Shown here piece after piece: positions 6,592 through 14,062 of a DNA stretch of 42,647 nucleotides. How positions within the stretch are numbered: the first letter of the stretch is position 1; each line of letters begins with the position of its first letter. Source of the DNA: a virus; IMG/VR virus record IMGVR_UViG_3300034062_008255, positions 1 through 42,647 of that record; one strand, 5' to 3'. The notes under the pieces are model-generated. The model ran no database searches. It was not told the DNA's origin and was given only the letters and a program-made list of their open reading frames with translations. Both the position numbers and the translations under genes were made by a program.

Positions 6592-8904
6592 ATGAGTCTA
6601 AAGTCACTTTCCGATTACACGTTTTATTCTAGATATTCACATTATTTACCGGAGCATAAACGCAGAGAGACGTGGTCCGAAGCAGTTGAGCGAGTCTATA
6701 ATATGCACAGACTTTATTATAAGGATCAATTGCAAAAGGAACCGCAGTTGGCAGAAGAAATAGATTTTGCAGAAGAGCAGCAAAAGAAAAAAAGAGTACT
6801 AGCAGCTCAGCGTACTTTACAGTTTGGAGGTGCACCTATCTTAAAACATAATGTACGCCTATATAATTGCTCTGCCACTCATATTGATCGTCAGCGTGTC
6901 TTTGCAGAAGCTTTGTATGTCCTTCTTTGCGGTTGCGGTGTTGGTTTCTCTGTTCAATACCCTCACATTCAAAAACTTCCTAACATCAAAAAAAGATCAA
7001 GCTCCTCTAAAACACATATAGTAGGTGACTCAATTGAAGGGTGGTCTGATGCTGTTGGTGTTTTAATGGCATCATATTTTGATTCGAATGATGAAGAATG
7101 GAAAGAGTATAAAGGTAAAACAGTTGTATTTGATTATAGTGAAATAAGACCGAAGGGCACATTAGTTGCTAATCAGTTTTTAGCTCCTGGTCCAGAGGGG
7201 TTATTTAATTCAATGCAGAAAATTGAAGCGTTAATTGAAAAACGTATTAATAGTCCAGAATTCAAAACTGATGAATGGGCAGGGAAGCTTCGTCCTATCA
7301 ATTGCTATGATATTATTATGCATATCGGTGATGCTGTGTTATCAGGTGGTGTCCGTCGTTCAGCAACACTTTGTCTTTTCTCCTTAGAGGATAAGGAGAT
7401 GGCTACAGCTAAGACAGGTGATTGGTTTATTACTAATCCTCAAAGAGGTAGAAGCAATAATAGTGCAGCTCTTCTTAAAGGACAAGTAACCAAAGAGCAG
7501 TTTCGCGAACTAATGCAAAGTACAAAGCAATTTGGTGAACCGGGCTTTGTTTGGTTGAGCGATGTTGATATCTGCTATAATCCTTGTGTAGAAATTGCTC
7601 TGTATCCCAAAACTGCGGATGGCAGGTCTGGTTGGGAGTTTTGTAATTTGACAGAAATCAACGGACGCTTCTGCGATACAGAAGAGAATTTTCTACAATG
7701 TTGTAGAGCAGCTTCCATTATTGGTACATTACAGGCAGGCTATACTGATTTTAAATATCTCACTGAAGCTACTAAGGAGATAGTTCAAAGAGAAGCTCTT
7801 CTCGGCGTATCTATTACCGGTATTATGGATAACCCAGAAATTCTTCTGAATCCTGAAATACAGAAAAAAGGCGCTAAAGAAGTAAAAAAGGTTAATAAAA
7901 AGGTAGCTCAGCTTTTGGGTATTAATCAATCAGCGCGTACAACTTGTACTAAACCAGCAGGATCGACTTCCTGTATTCTCGGCACTTCATCAGGCATTCA
8001 CCCTCACCACGCTCGTAGATATATTCGTAGAGTACAGGCTAACAAAACCGAGTTCTGTCTTCAAGAATTCGAAAGACAGAATCCTGTAGCTGTAGAGGAG
8101 TCTGTTTGGTCTACAAATAAGACTGACAAAGTCATTTCATTCTTATGTGAGGTACCACAAGGTGCTATTACAAAGAATCAATTAGGGGCTGTTGATTTAC
8201 TTAAAAATGTTCTAGTAGCTCAACAAAACTGGGTAGAAGCCGGTACTAATGTAGATCTTTGTGCTCAGCCTTATATCCGTCATAATATTTCTAATACTAT
8301 CACAGTCAAAGATGAAGAGTGGGATGATGTAGAGAAGTTTATCTTTGATAACCAAAAATGGTTTGCAGGCATTTCATTACTACCGGCTTCTGGTGATTTA
8401 GATTATAACCAAGCTCCGTTTTCTACTGTACTCACACCAAATGAAATTGTAAGAGAATACGGTGATGCAGCTGTATTTGCTTCAGGTGTAATTGTTGATG
8501 GGCTTAAAGCGTTTCAAGATCTCTGGAAGGCATGTGATGCTTTAAATGGTTATGGTGAAAAATTAGCTAAACCAGAAGACATGGTTAAGCCTGAATACCC
8601 AAATAACAGATCTAATAAAGCTTTAGCAGAATATTTTCTTGCTAAGGAGGCATACGATTCATGGTTTAACAAGTACGATTGGATTCGTAGAGCTAAACAA
8701 TTTGCAGTAAGGTATTTTGAAGGCGATGTACGTACATGTACATACTGCTTAAAACACGTCCATCTCTGGAAAGTCTGGTGTGATCTCAAGAGAGAGTATA
8801 AAGAAATCGATTGGGAAATCACTATAGAAGAACGAGCCGAGCATGTAGATATCGATACACTCGCAGCTCAAGCATGCTCCGGTGGTGCATGTGAGATTAT
8901 TTAA
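6592..8904 (+). CDS. nrdJ: Adenosylcobalamin-dependent ribonucleoside-triphosphate reductase (class II, monomeric)
   Basis: A 770-residue protein close to the ~740-residue length of monomeric class II reductases. It converts ribonucleoside triphosphates to deoxyribonucleotides with a B12-generated thiyl radical, supplying phage DNA synthesis. Visible landmarks are Y-N-C-S (substrate-site Cys, residue ~94), G-G-V-R-R-S-A-T, Y-N-P-C-V-E-I (thiyl-radical Cys), F-C-N-L-T-E-I (partner Cys), C-T-K-P-A-G-S-T and the C-terminal redox pair in C-S-G-G-A-C-E-I-I. All catalytic cysteines are present, no intein or intron is seen, and the reading frame is intact. It depends on host cobalamin. It is the only gene of its transcription unit apart from the tiny orf that follows. 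Confidence 0.95.
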   Translation: MSLKSLSDYTFYSRYSHYLPEHKRRETWSEAVERVYNMHRLYYKDQLQKEPQLAEEIDFAEEQQKKKRVLAAQRTLQFGGAPILKHNVRLYNCSATHIDRQRVFAEALYVLLCGCGVGFSVQYPHIQKLPNIKKRSSSSKTHIVGDSIEGWSDAVGVLMASYFDSNDEEWKEYKGKTVVFDYSEIRPKGTLVANQFLAPGPEGLFNSMQKIEALIEKRINSPEFKTDEWAGKLRPINCYDIIMHIGDAVLSGGVRRSATLCLFSLEDKEMATAKTGDWFITNPQRGRSNNSAALLKGQVTKEQFRELMQSTKQFGEPGFVWLSDVDICYNPCVEIALYPKTADGRSGWEFCNLTEINGRFCDTEENFLQCCRAASIIGTLQAGYTDFKYLTEATKEIVQREALLGVSITGIMDNPEILLNPEIQKKGAKEVKKVNKKVAQLLGINQSARTTCTKPAGSTSCILGTSSGIHPHHARRYIRRVQANKTEFCLQEFERQNPVAVEESVWSTNKTDKVISFLCEVPQGAITKNQLGAVDLLKNVLVAQQNWVEAGTNVDLCAQPYIRHNISNTITVKDEEWDDVEKFIFDNQKWFAGISLLPASGDLDYNQAPFSTVLTPNEIVREYGDAAVFASGVIVDGLKAFQDLWKACDALNGYGEKLAKPEDMVKPEYPNNRSNKALAEYFLAKEAYDSWFNKYDWIRRAKQFAVRYFEGDVRTCTYCLKHVHLWKVWCDLKREYKEIDWEITIEERAEHVDIDTLAAQACSGGACEII

Positions 8905-8906
8905 CG

Positions 8907-8914
8907 AATAAATA
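8907..8914 (+). promoter_or_regulatory. T4-late-like box AATAAATA
   Basis: AATAAATA starts 2 nt after the nrdJ stop and ends 6 nt before the GTG of a 20-codon orf, the same spacing as at larger genes here. Confidence 0.4.
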
Positions 8915-8920
8915 TCTTAT

Positions 8921-8983
8921 GTGATATATTACTTTTTAGCATTCGCAATATGGTTTGTGCTCTTTTATGCTTTTAAGTCTTAA
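8921..8983 (+). CDS. Possible 20-aa membrane peptide
   Basis: GTG start, 20 residues, almost entirely hydrophobic (Y-Y-F-L-A-F-A-I-W-F-V-L-F-Y-A-F) and ending K-S. The AATAAATA box at the usual distance is the main support. It ends exactly where the convergent lipoprotein gene ends. It could be a real micro-protein or chance. Confidence 0.35.
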   Translation: MIYYFLAFAIWFVLFYAFKS

Positions 8984-9268
8984 TTACCAAAACCAAAGCT
9001 CATATGAAGCTTCATAATAAGCCGGTTTATCAGGATACAAAGGGTCGTGGTTTATTTTTTGTTTTGCTTTATAAGGAATACCATTAATATTACCGTTATA
9101 AGTCATAACGATTTCATTACGATGTTTTTCAGATATTTCCTCTTTAGTGTAAGAGTAATTTCCAGCAATATCTAGACTTTTACAACTTGATAAGATTACC
9201 AGGCTTATCAACCAGACGAACATCAATACCAGCTTTTTTAGCCTCTTGACATGTAAAAAAGTCATCAT
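8984..9268 (-). CDS. Small lipoprotein
   Basis: Up to 94 residues. The N-terminal part has a positively charged region (V-K-R-L-K-K), a hydrophobic core (L-V-L-M-F-V-W-L-I-S-L-V-I) and a lipobox L-S-S-C, so it should be lipidated at Cys and anchored in the host envelope. The mature part has no recognised domain. The first ATG lies inside the end of the upstream HAD gene; internal starts (for example the ATG at 9223) are possible, so the start is uncertain. Phage lipoproteins often act in superinfection exclusion or lysis, but nothing here decides between these roles. Confidence 0.6.
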   Translation of the reverse strand: MMTFLHVKRLKKLVLMFVWLISLVILSSCKSLDIAGNYSYTKEEISEKHRNEIVMTYNGNINGIPYKAKQKINHDPLYPDKPAYYEASYELWFW

Positions 9269-9554
9269 CTATATGTAGTCTTGAATTTAACTTCTTCAAG
9301 AAAGGTAATTTAGGCTCCATGTTAGTGCAAATAATACCTTTAATAGGCAATTTGTTAACCATTATTACTCTCTCCATTTCAGCTCTATCTTTTTCTTTCC
9401 GGAAAGACACAATGTATACATCTGTACCTATACTGTGCTCATAGCGAATAATTTCTTCTATTTTAGGTACAATATGTAAGCTTGAACCACCGTAAGCTGT
9501 AGGGTAAGGCACAACCAGAGTTTCATCAAAATCTACTGTTATTACTTTTTTCAT
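9180..9554 (-). CDS. HAD-superfamily hydrolase
   Basis: A 124-residue minimal HAD protein. Motif I is V-D-F-D-E-T (nucleophile D8, acid D10), motif II is the Ser in Y-I-V-S-F-R-K, and motif IV is H-I-D-D-D-F-F near residues 94-100. It probably removes phosphate from a nucleotide, sugar or nucleic-acid end; single-domain HADs of this size in T4-like phages often resemble the phosphatase half of polynucleotide kinase. It is followed by the lipoprotein gene with overlap and preceded by tRNA-Val, 6 nt from its start. Confidence 0.8.
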   Translation of the reverse strand: MKKVITVDFDETLVVPYPTAYGGSSLHIVPKIEEIIRYEHSIGTDVYIVSFRKEKDRAEMERVIMVNKLPIKGIICTNMEPKLPFLKKLNSRLHIDDDFFTCQEAKKAGIDVRLVDKPGNLIKL

Positions 9555-9560
9555 TTAAAG

Positions 9561-9634
9561 TGGTAGGGGGTAATGGAGTTGAACCATTCACCTACGGATG
9601 TAAACCGTATGTTTTACCGATAAACTAACCCCCC
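9561..9634 (-). tRNA. tRNA-Val(UAC)
   Basis: Full cloverleaf, acceptor GGGGGGT/ACCCCCT with a G-U end pair, anticodon loop TTTACAT, canonical T-loop TTCAACT and GG in the D-loop. Discriminator A and an encoded CCA. Confidence 0.93.
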
Positions 9635-9650
9635 ATATAATTTTTTTTAT

Positions 9651-9938
9651 TTAGTAAGAGTCATACTCTTTATCTTTTTTAAATTTAAACCATGCATGCA
9701 TTAATAGCAAGCACATAACTACTCCCACACAATAATTAATAAACCACCATAATCCAAAGGTCGAAGTAAACAAATATACCATTCCAGAAATGTAGCCACC
9801 TAATGACATAATAACCAGCATTAATGATACATCATTTGACGACTTATTTTTGTAAATCTTATATATTTGTGGTATGTAGCATAACATGAAACAGATCATC
9901 ATGATGAGCCCCGATACCTCTCTTATAATTTCAATCAT
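9651..9938 (-). CDS. SemiSWEET/PQ-loop membrane protein
   Basis: About 95 residues from the ATG at 9938 (an upstream TTG at 9965 is less likely). Three hydrophobic helices are visible, and the first is followed by C-Y-I-P-Q-I-Y-K-I-Y-K-N-K-S-S-N-D-V-S, the PQ motif and loop of SemiSWEET/PQ-loop proteins. Those form dimers of three-helix bundles that move sugars along their gradient. A phage copy could alter sugar flux in the infected cell; the substrate is unknown. The C-terminus is charged and probably cytoplasmic. It is leftward, next to the tRNA-Val gene, and divergent from the glycosyltransferase gene. Confidence 0.75.
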   Translation of the reverse strand: MIEIIREVSGLIMMICFMLCYIPQIYKIYKNKSSNDVSLMLVIMSLGGYISGMVYLFTSTFGLWWFINYCVGVVMCLLLMHAWFKFKKDKEYDSY

Positions 9939-9989
9939 ATATATATAGTAGTTGATAATTAACAAAAAACAATTAAAAATATAGACCTT

Positions 9990-10823
9990 ATGTTAAAAGA
10001 TTTTATTGTCAATTCTTATCAAGTTGATAGAGCTTTAAATACTAAAAATATAATTTTAACATTTATTACGGGTGAGTTTTGCACATTACTATTAAACTGG
10101 TATAAACATCTGCAAAAACTAGGTATTAATGATAATGTAATTGTAGTTTGTCTAGACGCTACGGCATATACGTATGCCGTAGAGCATGGTATGACATGTA
10201 TGTACGTAGATCAAGAAACACTTGTTAATAGTGAAGATGAAGAAGTGTTTCTGCTCAGAAAAGCGTACAAAGAAAAGCACCATATATGTAAAGCCTATTG
10301 TATTGGTCACATTGCGTGCGAAAATAATATTAACGTAATCCATTCGGATATTGATATGATATTTTTGAAGGTACCTTTTGATCGTTTGTCTAAATTAATA
10401 ACTGAAAAATATGATATAGGAGCTTATATGGATTTGTCTTATGAGGAGTTGACATCTGGAATTCCACGTGAAAAAGGCGGGTTTGGTTTTATAATATTCT
10501 ATGCAACACCTACTTGGTATCCAAAGTTTTTAGATCAACTTAGAAAAGATCCGTTATGCATAGATGATAATGATGTAGGTCAAGCTGTTATGCAAAAGCA
10601 CTTTAAAGAAATCAAATCGCGTTGGTTGAATTCTTTTCTATTTACAAATTATAATATCTGGAAAGTTAAAGAAGTGCAGGATAATATAAGAAATATTTGT
10701 TATTGTATTCATTATAATACATCGGAAAATACGTGGATGTATAAAATGACAAATGAAAGAATTGAGAGACGGAATAATACAAAAATTGAAAGAATGAAAG
10801 AATATGGCCACTGGTTATTATAA
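9990..10823 (+). CDS. Glycosyltransferase (nucleotide-diphospho-sugar transferase type)
   Basis: A 277-residue protein. The segment N-V-I-H-S-D-I-D-M-I-F-L-K (D120, D122) is the D-x-D motif of the nucleotide-diphospho-sugar transferase family (GT77-like), which binds the metal and sugar nucleotide; G-G-F-G-F-I-I-F further on matches the acceptor-side loop. It probably adds a sugar to phage DNA, a virion protein or a host glycan. It overlaps the following GNAT gene by 20 nt. The sugar-nucleotide dehydrogenase (14296-15027) and reductase/epimerase (20898-21770) may supply related sugars. Confidence 0.7.
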   Translation: MLKDFIVNSYQVDRALNTKNIILTFITGEFCTLLLNWYKHLQKLGINDNVIVVCLDATAYTYAVEHGMTCMYVDQETLVNSEDEEVFLLRKAYKEKHHICKAYCIGHIACENNINVIHSDIDMIFLKVPFDRLSKLITEKYDIGAYMDLSYEELTSGIPREKGGFGFIIFYATPTWYPKFLDQLRKDPLCIDDNDVGQAVMQKHFKEIKSRWLNSFLFTNYNIWKVKEVQDNIRNICYCIHYNTSENTWMYKMTNERIERRNNTKIERMKEYGHWLL

Positions 10824-11325
10824 AGAGCAGGATATTAAACTTAAGTCAATTGATGTCTTAAACGAAACAGATCAAAAATTTCTTTATGATGTTGTTTTAT
10901 ATAGATGGAGGTTCCATGAAACTGTTAATATTACCTACAAAACACCACCTACACCACCTACATACGAGCAGCACATTCAATACCTAAAAAAGAACAATTA
11001 CAAAGAAATATATAGAATATGTTTAGGTGAATTTGCAGTTGGCACAGTTTATATAGATACAAATAATGTTTTTAGTATTTTCATATTACCCAATCTTCTT
11101 AAACTCGCCTTAAAAGAAAAGAAATTTATAAAAAATAGTAACAAGAGACTAGCAACAATTGTTATTCATAAATTAATGAAACTTAACTCTAATATTAAAA
11201 CGTTTTATGTAGGTATTAATGCTAAAAATACCGCAAGTTTAAACACAGCTATAGAATTACAGTGTTGTTATCCTATAGAGTATGTTTTAGGTTGTACAAA
11301 TATTTTTTATGAAAATGGCGGGTAG
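10804..11325 (+). CDS. GNAT-like N-acetyltransferase
   Basis: A 173-residue protein. The layout suits a GNAT fold: a variable N-terminal helix region (Y-L-K-K-N-N-Y-K-E-I-Y-R-I), the central strands G-E-F-A-V-G-T-V-Y-I-D, and a C-terminal F-Y-V-G-I-N-A-K-N-T-A-S-L-N-T-A-I-E, which matches the motif in which acetyltransferases end with N-x-x-S. The acetyl-CoA loop (Q/R-x-x-G-x-G/A) is degenerate, so the assignment is moderate. Translationally coupled to the glycosyltransferase, it may acetylate an amino sugar. Its last codons lie over the 3' end of tRNA-Ser on the other strand. Confidence 0.5.
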   Translation: MATGYYKEQDIKLKSIDVLNETDQKFLYDVVLYRWRFHETVNITYKTPPTPPTYEQHIQYLKKNNYKEIYRICLGEFAVGTVYIDTNNVFSIFILPNLLKLALKEKKFIKNSNKRLATIVIHKLMKLNSNIKTFYVGINAKNTASLNTAIELQCCYPIEYVLGCTNIFYENGG

Positions 11326-11403
11326 AGTAGGATTTGAACCCACGGAACATTTCTGTTCTTCGGTTTTCAAGACCGATGCAATAAGCCGCTCTGCCATCTA
11401 CCC
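11316..11403 (-). tRNA. tRNA-Ser(UGA), copy 1
   Basis: Type II tRNA with a long variable arm (GAACAGAAATGTTC), anticodon loop CTTGAAA, acceptor GGGTAGA/TCTACCC, discriminator G and encoded CCA. Its 3' end overlaps the stop region of the convergent GNAT gene by 10 nt. Confidence 0.93.
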
Positions 11404-11414
11404 GTTATAATATT

Positions 11415-11921
11415 TTAGCAATGATAGTTCAAAAATCTCTGGGCTGCTTTAGCTGTATTGTTACCTTTATTTTTTTGCTTACCTTTTAAGGTACGTGCCT
11501 TTGAACAGGTCATTTTACCTTTAACTTGTCTCTTAAGAATACCAGGACGAACAGGATCATGAATTGATTTTTCTTGTATTCCAAATCTATTTGATGCTTG
11601 TTGTTGTTTTCCAAATGTTTTTAATCCACGAGCTCCTCCTGCAGCTATTTTTGTGGCAGGTCTTCCTAATTTACGTAGTTTTAAAAGCTTAATTACATCA
11701 GCAAAGGGAATCATAGATATTGCAGAAATGCCTGCATTAATTATATGCTCCTTTCTTTGATCGGTATTTTTTGCTGCTGCAGCTCTAAGGCCAGAAATTA
11801 TTGTGTTAACTGCATCTGCACCTGTACCTACGGTAGGCTCAAATCCTGCAACATCGAGAGCAGCTTGAAGTTGATCAAGCTTACTCTTTTCTTCTATATA
11901 AAAAGATTTAAATGTTTTCAC
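11415..11921 (-). CDS. Putative internal head protein with pre-toxin-like hydrophobic segment
   Basis: A 168-residue protein with a GTG start overlapping the upstream TGA. The N-terminus M-K-T-F-K-S-F-Y-I-E-E is very close to the T4 internal-protein leader and contains an I-x-E cleavage site. Next comes a helical region (A-A-L-D-V-A-G-F-E-P, then G-A-D-A-V-N-T-I-I-S-G-L-R) and A-G-I-S-A-I-S-M-I-P-F-A-D-V-I-K-L-L-K, which resembles the hydrophobic pre-toxin segments seen before toxin domains. The C-terminus is strongly basic (L-K-G-K-Q-K-N-K-G-N-N) and has two Cys. It is probably a packaged, ejected protein, possibly membrane- or DNA-active. Activity unknown. Confidence 0.6.
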   Translation of the reverse strand: MKTFKSFYIEEKSKLDQLQAALDVAGFEPTVGTGADAVNTIISGLRAAAAKNTDQRKEHIINAGISAISMIPFADVIKLLKLRKLGRPATKIAAGGARGLKTFGKQQQASNRFGIQEKSIHDPVRPGILKRQVKGKMTCSKARTLKGKQKNKGNNTAKAAQRFLNYHC

Positions 11922-12751
11922 TTTATGTAACCTAATCCTTTTTTAAGGAATGTAAGATCTCTATCAATAGAAACTGGTGAAGGTTCGAGACCACTAATAA
12001 TTAAACCTGTATTAAAAGAAACGGTTGATGATAATTTTGCTTTTGGGCTGCGAAGCTCCGTACTATCGAGAGTTGATCCACCCCATTTTAATCTTGTTCT
12101 TACTCTCACCACATCTGGGTTAAACTGCGGCACACCATACTTTGCCAACCCCAATGGGTCTTTTTCCAAATAATAAAAGCCACCTGCAGGAGTGCCTATT
12201 TGAACATAAAATACTTTTTTAGCTGTATAGTTCGCAAAAATAGCATCCACACTCGAGTCAAAAGTTCCCAGTTCAGGTTTATAAGAAGGGTTATCTTGTC
12301 TAAACAAAGTATACTGAAGATTGGTAAGTGTTAAGGGAAATTCAGTAGCTGTGTATTTGATATTTCTTTTTTTAAACCAAGCATTAAACATTTTAAGCTT
12401 TGCAGCCACCTCGGATTGGACTTGTGGTAGTACAATATTATCAATTAAACCAATTTCATCGTAAAATGCTGTAAGATCGTCCTGCTTACTCGGCCAGCTC
12501 CATGAACCGTTTTTAACGTTATATCTAATATTTTTTTGACCTGCAAAAACATTAGGACTCAACTTTACCTCTACACCATATGGTTTACCACTTTTGGTAT
12601 ACATTTGAGCGTCAGCACCGTGACCTGCACCAGCTGTTTGTAAATTTGCAGGAGCTAAACCTGCACGGCTTAATTTGGCTTGAATATCTTTTTCATAAAT
12701 ACCACCAAGCTTGGCGTGAACTTCTACTATAAACTCTTTGAAAGAGACCAT
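11918..12751 (-). CDS. PD-(D/E)XK nuclease-like protein with capsid-targeting-like N-terminus
   Basis: A 277-residue protein. The leader M-V-S-F-K-E-F-I-V-E-V carries an I-V-E cleavage site of the T4 head-protease type. Just after it, G-A-D-A-Q (D47) and G-V-E-V-K-L (E61-V-K63) give the D...E-x-K core of PD-(D/E)XK nucleases, with an acidic helix (Y-E-K-D-I) before it. It may therefore be a nuclease packaged in the head and injected with the DNA, acting on host DNA or on competitors. The middle and C-terminal parts are not recognised. An ATTAAATA box lies 5 nt before the ATG, and the stop overlaps the GTG of the next capsid-targeted gene. Confidence 0.6.
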   Translation of the reverse strand: MVSFKEFIVEVHAKLGGIYEKDIQAKLSRAGLAPANLQTAGAGHGADAQMYTKSGKPYGVEVKLSPNVFAGQKNIRYNVKNGSWSWPSKQDDLTAFYDEIGLIDNIVLPQVQSEVAAKLKMFNAWFKKRNIKYTATEFPLTLTNLQYTLFRQDNPSYKPELGTFDSSVDAIFANYTAKKVFYVQIGTPAGGFYYLEKDPLGLAKYGVPQFNPDVVRVRTRLKWGGSTLDSTELRSPKAKLSSTVSFNTGLIISGLEPSPVSIDRDLTFLKKGLGYIK

Positions 12752-12756
12752 AATAA

Positions 12757-12764
12757 TATTTAAT
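12757..12764 (-). promoter_or_regulatory. T4-late-like box ATTAAATA
   Basis: ATTAAATA on the minus strand, 5 nt before the ATG of the nuclease-like gene 11918-12751, overlapping the stop of the upstream gene. Confidence 0.5.
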
Positions 12765-12994
12765 TACTTAACAAACACTTTACAGTGAGGATTAATAGAA
12801 AGAAACGCTATAGCATCATCATACTTGTCAAAGCTTTTAGATGTACCGTCTGGTAGAATAGCTAAAAATTGGGGTGGATCAGTTTTTAGTTCCGATAATA
12901 CCTTATCGATAGCTTTCTTCATACTTTGATCAGAAGTATAATGATCAGTATCTATGAAAGCATGCGTATAATGCTGAGGTTGAACAGGAAACAT
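12764..12994 (-). CDS. Hypothetical small protein
   Basis: A 76-residue soluble protein of mixed charge (K-A-I-D-K-V-L-S-E-L-K, then F-L-A-I-L-P-D-G-T-S-K-S-F). No family recognised. It has a perfect TATAAATA 7 nt before the ATG, so it is probably expressed late, and it precedes two capsid-targeted genes in the same direction, which suggests a virion-related role. Confidence 0.6.
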   Translation of the reverse strand: MFPVQPQHYTHAFIDTDHYTSDQSMKKAIDKVLSELKTDPPQFLAILPDGTSKSFDKYDDAIAFLSINPHCKVFVK

Positions 12995-13000
12995 ATATAA

Positions 13001-13786
13001 TTATTTATATCTGTTTTCGGCTCTTTTATTCATTGCATAGTACTTTTTAAAAGATGGTGTAGATGGTGCTTCTTTGTATTTGCTCATATATAGAGCAAGG
13101 CCTTGTTCAACCAGCTTTTTTGTAGTTAATACATCGTCAAGCGCTTGATGCCAATTATCAATTTGATTGAAAAGAGCTTTTGAGAGAGCACCGAGATTAC
13201 TTTGAACAGTTTTTCTCTGACCGTCTTTTTTGTAGCTAGAAGTTAATTGATCAAGCAACTGTTTTGCTTCTTGTGATCCTTCTTCTTCTTGTGAGCGTAA
13301 TAGCGGAACAAAAAATCTCCGAGAAAATGCTAATGAATCGAGAACAGGTATGTTTTTAATAGTTTGAATACCATACCGTTTCATTCTAGAATTAACCATT
13401 TTCATATCATATGAAGCATTATGTGCCAGAAGATATTGTGATTGTTCTGCAAATTCTTTAAATTTTCTTAACGCCTCTTCTTCTGTTGCTGTGGTTTTAG
13501 CTTTTGTATCATAGTAATTTGTCATTTGAAGAAGTTCGTCAATTGATTTATCATATTTGTTTTTACGTTCGAAGTTCTGAGCCTGTTGAGCAATTAATTG
13601 CTTTGTATCGTTAGTGAGTTCTATTTTTTCATAAAACTGATCATTTCCTCTTACAGCAGCTATTTCTACAATTTGAGCATCTGATGGTCTTAGACCGGTT
13701 GTTTCCGTATCAAAATAACAAACTTTTGCAAAATCAATACCCTCTAAAGGATTTGAGGTGTATGGGTTATAGCCTTCTTTTAGCAT
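13001..13786 (-). CDS. DnaQ-like DEDDh 3'-5' exonuclease
   Basis: A 261-residue protein. Exo I is Y-F-D-T-E-T-T-G (D26, E28), Exo II is L-A-H-N-A-S-Y-D, and Exo III is H-Q-A-L-D-D-V, giving the D-E-D-D-h metal-binding set. It removes nucleotides from 3' ends and could act in proofreading, repair or degradation of host nucleic acid. Residues beyond ~220 form a basic tail with no known domain. The CATAAGTA box 5 nt before the start overlaps the CCA end of tRNA-Ser(GCU). A separate phage FEN-type nuclease is encoded at 15342-16211. Confidence 0.88.
   Translation of the reverse strand: MLKEGYNPYTSNPLEGIDFAKVCYFDTETTGLRPSDAQIVEIAAVRGNDQFYEKIELTNDTKQLIAQQAQNFERKNKYDKSIDELLQMTNYYDTKAKTTATEEEALRKFKEFAEQSQYLLAHNASYDMKMVNSRMKRYGIQTIKNIPVLDSLAFSRRFFVPLLRSQEEEGSQEAKQLLDQLTSSYKKDGQRKTVQSNLGALSKALFNQIDNWHQALDDVLTTKKLVEQGLALYMSKYKEAPSTPSFKKYYAMNKRAENRYK
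13002..13009 (-). promoter_or_regulatory. T4-late-like box TATAAATA
   Basis: A perfect TATAAATA on the minus strand, 7 nt before the ATG of 12764-12994, partly inside the end of the exonuclease gene. Confidence 0.6.
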
Positions 13787-13791
13787 ATTAA

Positions 13792-13799
13792 TACTTATG
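13792..13799 (-). promoter_or_regulatory. Late-like box CATAAGTA overlapping a tRNA end
   Basis: CATAAGTA on the minus strand, 5 nt before the exonuclease ATG; its first bases are the CCA end of tRNA-Ser(GCU). The same box and the same spacing occur after tRNA-Arg at 16633-16640. Confidence 0.45.
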
Positions 13800-13888
13800 G
13801 CGGAACGAGCAGGATTTGAACCTGCGGAGGATTTTAAGCCCTCGAGTCTTTAGCAAAGACTTGCTTTAAGCCGCTCAGCCACCGTTCC
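13798..13888 (-). tRNA. tRNA-Ser(GCU)
   Basis: Type II tRNA with a long variable arm, anticodon loop TTGCTAA, acceptor GGAACGG/CCGTTCC-type pairing with one wobble, canonical T-loop TTCAAAT, discriminator G and encoded CCA. Confidence 0.93.
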
Positions 13889-13894
13889 TAAATA

Positions 13895-13977
13895 TGCCGA
13901 AGATAGGACTCGAACCTACACGGGTTACCCCAACAGATCCTAAGTCTGTCGCGTATCGCCAATTTCGCCACTTCGGC
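13895..13977 (-). tRNA. tRNA-Leu(UAG)
   Basis: Type II tRNA, variable arm with GGG-GTAA-CCC hairpin, anticodon loop CTTAGGA, acceptor GCCGAAG/CTTCGGC, canonical T-loop TTCGAGT, discriminator A. CCA is not encoded. Confidence 0.93.
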
Positions 13978-13985
13978 CAAAAATA

Positions 13986-14056
13986 TGGAGAATACCAGAG
14001 TCGAACTGGTGACACCTGAATGCAAATCAGGAGTTATACCACTTAACTAATTCCCC
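13986..14056 (-). tRNA. tRNA-Ala(UGC)
   Basis: Acceptor GGGGAAT/ATTCTCC contains the G3-U70 wobble pair that identifies alanine tRNAs; anticodon loop TTTGCAT; canonical T-loop TTCGACT; discriminator A; CCA not encoded. Confidence 0.93.
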
Positions 14057-14062
14057 GAAAAG

